64,000 bases of DNA, taken from the NCBI GenBank assembly GCA_016721925.1, contig JADKHE010000013.1, positions 1 through 64,000 of the forward strand, in the 5' to 3' direction. Positions 26,483 through 34,063 of the stretch are shown here, piece by piece; positions within the stretch are counted from its first letter, which is position 1; each line of letters opens with the position of its first letter. The stretch is from Candidatus Skiveiella danica (GTDB taxonomy: Bacteria > Pseudomonadota > Gammaproteobacteria > Burkholderiales > Burkholderiaceae_C). The translations under genes and the position numbers were made by a program. The notes beneath the pieces were generated by a model, which was not told the origin of the DNA, did not search any database, and worked only from the letters and a program-made list of their open reading frames with translations.

Positions 26483-27439
26483 TCAGCCGCGTCCGAACAG
26501 CCGCTTCAAACCCAGGAACTGCTGCGCCCAGAAGCCCGCGCCATAGTCGCGGCCCTGCTCCACCTGGTCGCGCACGCCGGTGGCGTCGAAGCGGTGCTCG
26601 AAGTTGGCCGTGCCAAACAGCATGTCCCACCAGGGCAGCAGCACGCCGAAGTTGTACCCGCCGAGCGTGCCTTTGCCTGCAGACTCGTGCCCGATGCCCA
26701 CGCTGTGGTGCAGACGGTGAAAGCGCGGACTCACCCAAAGCCGTTCGCCGATGCGGCCGAACCAGATCTTCAGGTTGGCGTGCTGGAAGTTCTCGCTGAG
26801 CTGGCTGATGGCCACCAGCGCCACGAACTGGCCCGGCGCGACACCGATGAAGATCGCCAGCAGCACGAACAACAGGTCGCGCAGCACGTCATCGAGCAAA
26901 TGGTTGCGGTTGTCGCTCCACATCGTCATCTGGCGCTGAGAATGGTGCAGCGAATGCAGCGCCCACCACCAGTTGAACCGATGCTGGGCACGGTGCAACC
27001 AGTAGTTGGCAAAATCGAACACCACGAGATAGATGATGAAGCTGACGAGCGCACCATCGGTCACACCGGGCCAGAGCTGGTCGAGATGGAAGGTCGGCAG
27101 GCCGCGCCCGCGCAGCTCACCGATGCCCGCCTCCAGCCAGTTCTCGAAGGTGAAGAATATCACCAGTTTGAACAGGCCGAGCCGATGGATCAGGGTGTAG
27201 ATCACATCCACGCGCACGGCGCGGGCATCGCGCACCGGCTCAACAGGCCACAGGCGCTGCAACGGCCCGATGACCGCCACCATCACTACAATCTGCAGCA
27301 GGCCCACCACCAGCCAGCCCGTGCCATCGTAGGCCAGCTCCAGCAGGTTGCCCGCGCCCAGCGCAAACGCCAGCGGCTGCACCACGGACTCGTAGAGCCA
27401 CTGCTGCACCGTGGAAAAGCTGTCTGCAAACCAATCCAT
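26483..27439 (-). CDS. Sterol desaturase / fatty acid hydroxylase family protein
   Basis: A membrane di-iron oxygenase of the FA-hydroxylase superfamily that hydroxylates or desaturates a lipid. I start at ATG 27437-27439 (MDWFADSFSTVQQWLYESVV), 318 residues. The three histidine clusters that bind iron are YWLHRAQHRFNWWWALHSLH (first and second) and RFHRLHHSVG (third); a fourth His-containing stretch is SENFQHANLK. Four or more membrane helices surround them (VGLLQIVVMVAVIG, LLFVLLAIFIGVAPGQFV). It starts 14 bases after the deacetylase stop, and is probably co-transcribed with it. The lipid substrate is unknown; a hopanoid or ornithine lipid role is only a guess. Confidence 0.85.
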   Translation of the reverse strand: MDWFADSFSTVQQWLYESVVQPLAFALGAGNLLELAYDGTGWLVVGLLQIVVMVAVIGPLQRLWPVEPVRDARAVRVDVIYTLIHRLGLFKLVIFFTFENWLEAGIGELRGRGLPTFHLDQLWPGVTDGALVSFIIYLVVFDFANYWLHRAQHRFNWWWALHSLHHSQRQMTMWSDNRNHLLDDVLRDLLFVLLAIFIGVAPGQFVALVAISQLSENFQHANLKIWFGRIGERLWVSPRFHRLHHSVGIGHESAGKGTLGGYNFGVLLPWWDMLFGTANFEHRFDATGVRDQVEQGRDYGAGFWAQQFLGLKRLFGRG

Positions 27440-27453
27440 GCCCGATGCGCTCC

Positions 27454-28308
27454 TCACCTGCCGTGCGCAGCGATCCAGCCCTGGTAGGCCGGGTGCTCGC
27501 GCAGCGTCGCGAAGCAGAAGCCGCGCTCCTTCAGGCCCACGATCAGCGGCTCCAGCACCGCCGGCGCCCAGGGATCCTTGCGCGACCAGATGCCAAGATG
27601 CGCCAGCAGGATGTCGCCGGCGCGAATGTCGGCCAGCGCCTTTTTCAGCAGCGCCTCGTTCGGCGCGGTCTCGCTGGGCAATTCGTCGCCCAGGAAGCCG
27701 GCGGGCGACCAGCCCACATGCTCGAATCCGCATGCCTTGGCCACGGCCAGCAATTTGGGCGAGGTCTTGCCACCCGGCGCGCGGAAGAGCGGCAGCGGCT
27801 TTTTGCCGGTGTGGTCCTGAAGTCGCTCGGCGGCGTAGGCCACGTTGGCGCAGTACTGCTTCGCATCCCAGGTGAACTCGCGCCCGGCGAAGGCCCCGGC
27901 CGACGGACGGATCCGAAACCGGGGCTCCACCCCTTTCAGGTCGCCGCGCCAGTAGGCGTGATCCCAGGTGTGGGAGGCAAACTCGTGCCCCTCGGCCGCG
28001 CGGGCCTTCCACCAGGGTGCCCAATGCGCGCCCAGGCTGCCGTCACCGGTGCGGGTGCGCTCGTTGGCGGCGAAAAACGTCACCCGAACCTTCTGGCGGT
28101 TCAGCACCTCGGCCACCAGGGGCGCGATGTCCATGTGGCCGGTGTCAAAGGTCAGGTACAGCGGCTTCGCGCAGCTGGGCTTCGGGCTATTCTGGCCGAA
28201 TCCCAGCGTCGGATGGGCCATGCCAGCTATGAAAAACGAAGCACCCAGCAACCCACGCACAGACCGCACGAGTCCTGCCGAGCCCCGTCGCCTAATGACG
28301 CGGGGCAT
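27454..28308 (-). CDS. Polysaccharide deacetylase (NodB homology)
   Basis: A 284-residue exported or membrane-anchored deacetylase, carbohydrate esterase family 4. A hydrophobic segment at residues 17-37 (GLLGASFFIAGMAHPTLGFG) serves as signal. Motif 1 reads LTFDTGHMD where typical members have TFDDG, so the second Asp of the pair is replaced and a later Asp (HMD) may replace it. Motif 2 is EFASHTWDHAYW (His-x3-His metal ligands), and motif 3 is LPLFRAPGGK (Arg). Motif 4 region is GWSPAGFLGD and motif 5 ILLAHLG. It overlaps the yncE-like gene by 17 bases. Substrate sugar unknown. Confidence 0.85.
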   Translation of the reverse strand: MPRVIRRRGSAGLVRSVRGLLGASFFIAGMAHPTLGFGQNSPKPSCAKPLYLTFDTGHMDIAPLVAEVLNRQKVRVTFFAANERTRTGDGSLGAHWAPWWKARAAEGHEFASHTWDHAYWRGDLKGVEPRFRIRPSAGAFAGREFTWDAKQYCANVAYAAERLQDHTGKKPLPLFRAPGGKTSPKLLAVAKACGFEHVGWSPAGFLGDELPSETAPNEALLKKALADIRAGDILLAHLGIWSRKDPWAPAVLEPLIVGLKERGFCFATLREHPAYQGWIAAHGR

Positions 28309-29278
28309 GGTCCAGCGTCCAGACCCCGTGCGGGGACTTGCCCACGTTGATCTGGCGCACCACGGTGCGGGTGGCGGTGTCGATCACCGTGAGCTTGCGT
28401 GCCCAGCGCGAGGCCAGCAGGATCATCTTGCCGTCGGCCGAGATGTCCATGTCGTCGGGACCAGCCGGCCCCGGGAAATGGTCGACAACTTCCATCTTCT
28501 GGTAGTCGATCTTGCTGATGGTGTTGGCCACGCGGTTGCTCACCAGCACGTGGCGCCCGTCGCCAAAGGCCCGAAAAGAATGCGCGCCCTTGCCGGTCTT
28601 GATGGTCTTGACCAGGCGGCCTTCCTTGCCGCTCACGTCGTACACCTCGACGCCGTCGCCGCCCGTCAGGCCGACCAGCACGGTCTTGTCGTCCGGGGTG
28701 CCGAAGACGTCGGCCGGCATCGGACCGGTCTTGACGCGCCACTTCAGCGCCTGGGTGGTCAGGTCGATCGCCACCAGTTCATCGCTGTCCTGCATGGTGG
28801 ACCAGACCGTCGTGCTCTTGCTGTCGATCCAGAGGTGGCTCGGGGTCTTGCCCGTGGGAATGCGCTTGGCCAGGGCCATGTCGCGCCCGTCCCAGCGGTA
28901 GATATCCACGTGGTTCAGGCGGTTGGCTGCGGTGACGAACCATTTCATGTCGGGCGAAAACCGCAGGTGGTAGGGATCCAGGATGCCGCGCACCTCGCGC
29001 TGCACCTCGGCCGTCCGTGGATCGATGAACGTCAGCGAATCGCTGAGCGCATTGGCCACGATCACCGACTTTTCATCCGGTGTCATGTAGAGGTGGTGCG
29101 GCTCCTTGCCGGTGGGAATGCGCTTGACCTCTTTCCAGGTCGCGGGATCGATCACGCTGACGTTGCCGTCAAGCGAATTCAGCACAAATACCGGGTTGGG
29201 CGCGGCGGCCCAGGCCAGCACGGGACACACCAGGCAGAACAGGGCCGCAAAGAGCGGAAAACGGGAAAAAGACTTCAC
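28292..29278 (-). CDS. YncE-like seven-bladed beta-propeller protein, exported
   Basis: A 328-residue periplasmic protein. The signal peptide is FPLFAALFCLVCPVLAWAAA. The mature part is made of about seven blades of the type VxVIDPxTxKxxxxIPTGKxPxxLxxxPDGK, for instance VSVIDPATWKEVKRIPTGKE, IDPRTAEVQREVRGILDPYH and LTVIDTATRTVVRQINVGKS. The family binds DNA in E. coli YncE or supports PQQ- and haem-dependent enzymes elsewhere. It is the first gene of a minus-strand unit (propeller, deacetylase, desaturase, EI24, MoaB-like) and has no haem motif. The role is unknown; the neighbours suggest an envelope process. Confidence 0.75.
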   Translation of the reverse strand: MKSFSRFPLFAALFCLVCPVLAWAAAPNPVFVLNSLDGNVSVIDPATWKEVKRIPTGKEPHHLYMTPDEKSVIVANALSDSLTFIDPRTAEVQREVRGILDPYHLRFSPDMKWFVTAANRLNHVDIYRWDGRDMALAKRIPTGKTPSHLWIDSKSTTVWSTMQDSDELVAIDLTTQALKWRVKTGPMPADVFGTPDDKTVLVGLTGGDGVEVYDVSGKEGRLVKTIKTGKGAHSFRAFGDGRHVLVSNRVANTISKIDYQKMEVVDHFPGPAGPDDMDISADGKMILLASRWARKLTVIDTATRTVVRQINVGKSPHGVWTLDHAPRH

Positions 29279-29358
29279 AAACGACTACTTTCTGAACAGG
29301 TGCCAAGTGTAGCCGGCCACCCTGCAGGCAAAGGCGGGTTCCCTTACCATTTGCAGCC

Positions 29359-30162
29359 ATGGAATTGATCAACATCAACGGGACAAGACTCGAAGTCCGC
29401 CGCATCGAGGCCGCAGGGGCGGCCGCAGACCGCGCCCCGCTGGTCTTCCTGCACGAAGGCCTGGGATCGGTGGCCATGTGGCGCGACTGGCCCGACCAGC
29501 TCTGCGCAGCGACGGGCCGCATGGGCGTGGTGATTTCACGGCGCGGCTATGGGCGCTCCGACCCGATTCCTGATGTGCGCGGCGCGCCCGCCCTGCGCGA
29601 CGGACGACCGTCCGGGCGCCTGCAGCCCGACTACATGCACCGCGAGGCCTGGGAGGTGTTGCCCCCCCTGCTCGCCCACCTGAACATCGGCCAGCCGGTG
29701 CTCGTCGGCCATTCGGACGGCGGCACCATCGCCCTGCTGCACGCCAGCCGCCACCCGGTGGCCGCCTGCGTCGTGATGGCCCCGCATGTGATCGTGGAAG
29801 ACCTCTCGATCGCCGCCATCACGCAGGCGCGCGACGCCTTCCAGAGAGGTAGCCTGCGCGAGCGGCTTGCGCGCTTTCATGCCGACGTGGACGGCGCCTT
29901 CTGGCAATGGAACGACATCTGGCTCAGCGAGGATTTCCGCGCCTTTGACATCCGCGCGCAGTGCCGTCATATCACCGCGCCGCTGCTGGCGATTCAGGGG
30001 GTGGACGACCCCTACGGCACGATGGCGCAGATCGACCAGATCGCGGCCCATGCGCCCCATACACGCCTGCTCAAGTTGCCGGATTGCGGGCATTCGCCGC
30101 ACAAGGATCAGCCGCTGGCCGTCAACACCGCGATCGGAGAGTTTCTGGCCCATCTTCCGTAG
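29359..30162 (+). CDS. alpha/beta-hydrolase
   Basis: A 267-residue serine hydrolase, intact, divergent from the propeller gene. Visible features are PLVFLHEGLGSVAMWRDWP (oxyanion loop), SRRGYGRSDP, nucleophile elbow LVGHSDGGTIALLHA (Ser near residue 120), acid residue in LLAIQGVDDPYGTMAQ and catalytic His in LPDCGHSPHKDQP. This sequence type is common in Burkholderiales next to aromatic-degradation or unknown genes. The substrate cannot be inferred. Confidence 0.88.
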   Translation: MELININGTRLEVRRIEAAGAAADRAPLVFLHEGLGSVAMWRDWPDQLCAATGRMGVVISRRGYGRSDPIPDVRGAPALRDGRPSGRLQPDYMHREAWEVLPPLLAHLNIGQPVLVGHSDGGTIALLHASRHPVAACVVMAPHVIVEDLSIAAITQARDAFQRGSLRERLARFHADVDGAFWQWNDIWLSEDFRAFDIRAQCRHITAPLLAIQGVDDPYGTMAQIDQIAAHAPHTRLLKLPDCGHSPHKDQPLAVNTAIGEFLAHLP

Positions 30163-30169
30163 CATGGCC

Positions 30170-30546
30170 CTGCCAACACAAAAGAAGTCCATACGCAGTC
30201 CATTCGAAGCTGATGGCCCCGATATAGATCAGGTCGGGTTTCTCAGGGCGCGGCAAGATGCTGCAATAGACTTTGAGTCGATGCAGAAGTCGCTCAAGCT
30301 CAATGCGGCGCTTGTGCATCTCACCCGCCTAACTCTGTTGCTCGATGCGGGTCTTCACCAGCGATACAGCCGGTACAAATCCCAGCTCGAATGCCGAAAG
30401 CAGATTGGCGGGACACGCCACCTGAAGCGATTCTCTGCCACATGGAGGATGGCATTCAAGACATTCAGATTCGAAAGACTGACACTGTCCAACTGCACCG
30501 GCAGACAGCGCTCGCTAGGGATGAATCGGATTTGAGTGACCTCCAT
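30170..30546 (-). pseudogene. IS5-family transposase remnant with internal deletion
   Basis: Two pieces of a transposase remain on the minus strand. The 5' piece (30546-30357) reads MEVTQIRFIPSERCLPVQ and then SLSNLNVLNAILHVAENRFR and WRVPPICF, the usual start of IS5-family (IS427-group-like) transposases. The 3' piece (about 30319-30180) reads RRIELERLLHRLKVYCSILP and ISFEWTAYGLLL, the usual end (family pattern NEIERLFRRLKGFRRIFSRFEK). A stop codon and a join without the central DDE part separate them, so roughly 150-170 residues are lost. I saw no clear terminal repeats. It lies between the hydrolase and the SRPBCC gene and has lower GC than both. Confidence 0.55.
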
Positions 30547-30678
30547 GTTTGAAATCGCTCTCCAGATGCCGGATAAACGCCATCTATCCATGTGCATCAA
30601 CATGACCTTATCCGCATCGCTGTCAGCGTTCTATCATCAAGGGCAATTATTTGTATCGACTTCCGAGGAAAAACGCCA

Positions 30679-31149
30679 ATGTCCATCACCGTCCCCGTCC
30701 ATCTGGGCTACGAGTTTGAAGTCAAGGCCAAGGCCGCCGAGGTGTTTGCGGTGCTTGCCGACGTTCCGAAGTCCGCCAGCCACTTCCCCAAGGTACACAG
30801 CCTCACCGACCTGGGCGATGGCGCCTACCAGTGGGACATGGAAAAGGTGGGCACCGAGCACATCAACATCCACACCGTCTACGCCAGCAAGTACGTCAGC
30901 AACAAGGCCAAAGGCCGGGTGGAGTGGACGCCGGTGGAAGGCATCGGCAACGCGCTGGTGAGCGGCTCCTGGAAGATCAAGGACAACAAGAAGTCCACCC
31001 ATGTCGAGCTGGACATCCACGCCGAGGTTCACGTGCCGCTGCCGCACCTGATGCACGCCCTGGTGGAGCCGATGATCCACCACGAATTCACCCACCTGGT
31101 CGAGACCTACATCGACAACCTGATCCAGACCTTCGGCGGCGAGGTTTGA
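30679..31149 (+). CDS. SRPBCC family protein (START-like lipid/ligand-binding fold)
   Basis: A 156-residue soluble protein. I start at ATG 30679 (MSITVPVHLGYEFEVKAKAA). The pattern of an SRPBCC/CoxG-like domain is visible: strand-helix start VFAVLADVPKSASHFPKVHS, a central sheet (YQWDMEKVGTEHINIHTVYA; VEWTPVEGIGNALVSGSWKI) and the long C-terminal helix HHEFTHLVETYIDNLIQTFG. Such proteins carry hydrophobic ligands or help assemble enzymes. The ligand is unknown. Upstream sequence includes part of the IS remnant, so its promoter may be partly new. Confidence 0.78.
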   Translation: MSITVPVHLGYEFEVKAKAAEVFAVLADVPKSASHFPKVHSLTDLGDGAYQWDMEKVGTEHINIHTVYASKYVSNKAKGRVEWTPVEGIGNALVSGSWKIKDNKKSTHVELDIHAEVHVPLPHLMHALVEPMIHHEFTHLVETYIDNLIQTFGGEV

Positions 31150-31306
31150 ACCCCAAACGGGGCGCGGTGAAGTTGTCCCTGCCGACGCTGGACAAAGCTG
31201 TGGATAAGCCGGGGCAAGGTCTGTATCCCCCTGCCAAGCCCTTGATTTCAAAGACCTTTCGACGCCCTGCCCGGTTTTTGGGCAGCTCACCGAGGCCTTC
31301 GCCCGC

Positions 31307-31930
31307 ATGACCGCCTCTTGGTACGACCGCCACATCCTGCCCTGGGCGCTGGACATCGCCTGCGGCCTGCGCGCCGTGGAGCGCCAGCGCCGCAAGGTGG
31401 TGCCGCTCGCCCACGGCCGCGTACTGGAGGTAGGCATCGGCACCGGGCTGAACATGGCCTGGTACGACCCGGTGCGCGTGAGCCGCATCACCGGCCTGGA
31501 CCCGGCCTTGGACCTGCACCCGCGCGCGCAGCGCCGCATCCAGGCCACCGGCCTGCCGGTGGAGCTGGTCGGCCTGTCGGCCGAGCAGATTCCGCGGCCC
31601 GACGCCAGCTTTGACACCGTGGTGATGACCTACACCCTGTGCACCATCCCCGACCCGGTGGCCGCCCTGCGCGAGATGCGCCGCGTGCTGGTGCCCGGCG
31701 GTCGCCTCCTGTTCTGCGAACACGGCCGTGCGCCCGATGCCGGCGTGGCCCGCTGGCAGGACCGCCTGCAACCCCTGTGGGGCCGCCTGGCCGGCGGCTG
31801 CCACCTGAACCGCGACATCCCCGCCCTTCTGCAGGCCGGCGGCTTCGCATGCCCCGACCTGCAGACCCGCTACTTGCCCGGGCCGCGGGTGATGACGTTC
31901 AACTACTGGGGCCAGGCTCTCGCGGCGTGA
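31307..31930 (+). CDS. class I SAM-dependent methyltransferase
   Basis: A 207-residue methyltransferase. Motif I is GRVLEVGIGTGLNMAWYD, motif II acid in ITGLDPALDLHPRA, motif post II FDTVVMTYTLCTIPDPVAAL and motif III VPGGRLLFCEHGRAPD. The family is that of methyltransferase domain 11 (UbiE-like small enzymes). The C-terminal part GCHLNRDIPALLQAGGFACP is typical of members near phospholipid or arsenite methyltransferases, but the substrate is not known. It overlaps the GTPase gene tail to tail by about 30 bases. Confidence 0.85.
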   Translation: MTASWYDRHILPWALDIACGLRAVERQRRKVVPLAHGRVLEVGIGTGLNMAWYDPVRVSRITGLDPALDLHPRAQRRIQATGLPVELVGLSAEQIPRPDASFDTVVMTYTLCTIPDPVAALREMRRVLVPGGRLLFCEHGRAPDAGVARWQDRLQPLWGRLAGGCHLNRDIPALLQAGGFACPDLQTRYLPGPRVMTFNYWGQALAA

Positions 31931-32858
31931 CATCCGCGCGCTGCCCCTTGCGCTCGCGCGCACGGGCGTCCTTCTTCGCGGCACGTTCGGCTTCGCGCTG
32001 GTCGGCTTCTACCACCCACGTGGCGAATTCTTCGGGCGTCTCCAGCGTGATGCGGCCCAGGGTGGCGCTGCGGAATTCGTGCATCACGATCTCGGCCGCC
32101 TTCTGCAGGTTGACGCGCCCGCGCCCCTGCAACGCGCCGCGCTGGCGGCCGACTTCGGCCAGCAGGTCTTCGTCGGCCATCGCGGCCACACCCGAGAGGC
32201 GAAAGCGCGCCTCCAGCAGCGCGGGGTAGCGCCGCTTCAGCACCGCCAGCAGCTCCAGCGCCACCTCTTCGTCGTCGTAGGCGTTGCGCCCCACGGCGCC
32301 GCTGGCCGCCAGGAAGTAGCCGCTTTGCGCCACGGTGATGCGCGGCCACAGCATGCCGGGCGTGTCATAGAGGTAAAAGTCGTCGGCCAGGGTGATGCGC
32401 TGCTCGGCCTTGGTGATGCCGGCCTCGTCGCCGGTCTTGGCGGCCTTGCGGCCGGTGAGCGTGTTGATCAGCGTGGACTTGCCCACGTTGGGCACGCCGC
32501 AGATCAGCACGCGCATGGGCTTGGCCAGCCCGCCGCGGTTGGGCGCCAGGGCGTGGCAGGCGTCGATGAGGGCGCGCGCGGGCGCGGCCACGCTGGCGTC
32601 CAGCCCGATGGCGCGGGTTCCGGGCAGGCCGTTGTAGTGGGCCAGCCAGGCGGCGGTGAGCGCGGGGTCGGCCACGTCCTGCTTGTTCAGCACCTTCAGC
32701 GAGGGCCGGCCCCCGGTCAGCTCGGACAGCAGCGGGTTGGCGCTGGAGCCGGGCAGGCGCGCGTCGAGCAGCTCGATCACCGCGTCGATGTCCTTGATGC
32801 GCTCGGCGATGGCCTTGCGGGTCAGGTGCATGTGACCGGGAAACCACTGGATGGCCAT
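31899..32858 (-). CDS. YlqF/RbgA-type circularly permuted GTPase
   Basis: A 319-residue GTPase linked in bacteria to assembly of the large ribosomal subunit. Starting at ATG 32856-32858 (MAIQWFPGHMHLTRKAIAER), the G motifs appear in permuted order: G4 LKVLNKQDVAD, then G1 ICGVPNVGKSTLINTL, G2 region GITKAEQRI and G3 LYDTPGMLWPRI. The signature FPGHM at the N-terminus is characteristic of YlqF. The C-terminal 100 residues are helical, basic and end with an unstructured KKDARARERKGQRAD tail. Confidence 0.9.
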   Translation of the reverse strand: MAIQWFPGHMHLTRKAIAERIKDIDAVIELLDARLPGSSANPLLSELTGGRPSLKVLNKQDVADPALTAAWLAHYNGLPGTRAIGLDASVAAPARALIDACHALAPNRGGLAKPMRVLICGVPNVGKSTLINTLTGRKAAKTGDEAGITKAEQRITLADDFYLYDTPGMLWPRITVAQSGYFLAASGAVGRNAYDDEEVALELLAVLKRRYPALLEARFRLSGVAAMADEDLLAEVGRQRGALQGRGRVNLQKAAEIVMHEFRSATLGRITLETPEEFATWVVEADQREAERAAKKDARARERKGQRADVTPREPGPSS

Positions 32859-32963
32859 CGGGGAGTTCTTTCGTTCAGGCGGGGTTGCAGTGTGGATGGG
32901 CGAGCCGGATTGTGAACCCATTGGCTGCGGCCTGCGCCGGCGGCCCGTGTCATGATCCACGCC

Positions 32964-33200
32964 ATGCCCCGGAAACCGACCTCAACCCCACGCAGCCTGG
33001 CGAGCACGGAGTGGCTGCACAAAGGCCTCATGTTGCTATTCATCGGTCTGGCCGTGCTCGTCGGCCCCGTGTTCATGTCGCCCTCGGCTCTGCGCGACAC
33101 CGTGGCCGCGTCGTCGCCTGTGGGATGGTTTGCGGTGGTGCTCGGTGGCGCTTTTGTCCTGCTGCATGCACGGCGCCGCCTGGTCGATCGCAGGCGATGA
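32964..33200 (+). CDS. small membrane protein of unknown function
   Basis: A predicted 78-residue protein (MPRKPTSTPRSLASTEWLHK...), or 82 residues if it starts at 32952. Two hydrophobic helices are visible, GLMLLFIGLAVLVGPVFM and GWFAVVLGGAFVLLHA, with a basic C-terminus RRRLVDRRR. It is divergent from the GTPase gene and followed at once by repeat copy E. I do not recognise a family. Confidence 0.55.
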   Translation: MPRKPTSTPRSLASTEWLHKGLMLLFIGLAVLVGPVFMSPSALRDTVAASSPVGWFAVVLGGAFVLLHARRRLVDRRR

Positions 33201-33206
33201 AGTTGG

Positions 33207-33270
33207 TATCTTTTTCATAGCACTGTACGACCAAAGCACGCTGGGAAGATGCCTGAAACGCCTGATTTTC
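33207..33270 (+). repeat. intergenic palindromic repeat, copy E
   Basis: Reads TTTTTCATAGCACTGTACGA, then CCAAAGCACGCTGGGAAGAT and GCCTGAAACGCCTGATTTT. The inner hairpin is imperfect. The ATG of the DUF938 gene (33249) lies inside it. Confidence 0.6.
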
Positions 33271-33947
33271 CCGCCTTGACGGCATCCGATGGCAACGAAC
33301 CGCCGCCCGAAGGTGCGCGGTTCAGCCCAGCCGCCGAGCGCAACCGTCAGCCCATCCTGGACGCCCTGCGTCAGGTGCTGCCCATGCAGGGCCATGCGCT
33401 TGAAATCGCCAGCGGCACCGGACAACACGCGGCCTGGTTCGCCGCCGGCCTGCCGGGCTGGGCCTGGCAACCCAGTGATGCACAGCCCGATGCCTTCGGT
33501 TCGGTGGCCGCCTGGTGCGCCCAGGCCGGCGTGGCCAATGTGCGCGAACCGGTGCTGCTGGATGTGCTGGCGACTCAATGGCCGAGCGCCGGGCCGGCGT
33601 TCACCACCCTGTTTGATGCGCTGTACTGCGCCAACATGCTCCACATCTCGCCCTGGGCCACCTGCGCGGCACTGATGCAGGGCGCAGCGCGCCACCTGGC
33701 GCCGCAAGGTGTGCTGATCCTGTACGGCCCCTATCTCGAACGGGACGTCCCGACCTCGCCCGGCAATCGTGCCTTTGACGACAGCCTGCGCCAGACTGAT
33801 CCGGCCTGGGGCCTGCGCCAGCTCGACGACGTTCTGGCGCAGGCCGCGCAAGCGGGCTTGCACCTTCGGCTGCGCATCACGATGCCCGCGAACAACTTGC
33901 TGCTGGTATTGGGCCGCAAGCTGGCGTCGGCGGCGCGGGCGGCTTGA
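33249..33947 (+). CDS. DUF938 family, methyltransferase-like protein
   Basis: A 232-residue protein. It has the DUF938 hallmarks: RFSPAAERNRQPILDALRQV, the AdoMet-type glycine loop HALEIASGTGQHAAWFAAGL, WQPSDAQPDAFGSVAAW, FDALYCANMLHISPWATCAA and ILYGPYLERDVPTSPGNRAF. Family members look like class I methyltransferases; no substrate is known. The start codon falls in the repeat copy E, and no clear ribosome site is visible, so translation could also begin at a later codon. Confidence 0.85.
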   Translation: MPETPDFPALTASDGNEPPPEGARFSPAAERNRQPILDALRQVLPMQGHALEIASGTGQHAAWFAAGLPGWAWQPSDAQPDAFGSVAAWCAQAGVANVREPVLLDVLATQWPSAGPAFTTLFDALYCANMLHISPWATCAALMQGAARHLAPQGVLILYGPYLERDVPTSPGNRAFDDSLRQTDPAWGLRQLDDVLAQAAQAGLHLRLRITMPANNLLLVLGRKLASAARAA

Positions 33948-34063
33948 GACTGTCATCCCGGCAACAAATCTGCGGGTATTTGCCGGGTCTGTGCGTCAGA
34001 AAGCCGTCAGTCCATGCGTCTGCAATCAACGCCTGCATTCAAACACCCCACCGGAAGCACCTG

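Noticed and set aside
31196..31210. A perfect DnaA-box-like word (TGTGGATAA) between the SRPBCC and methyltransferase genes, as a sign of a replication origin
   Set aside because: It is a single word without an AT-rich region, dnaA, gidA or other boxes. A chance match is more likely.
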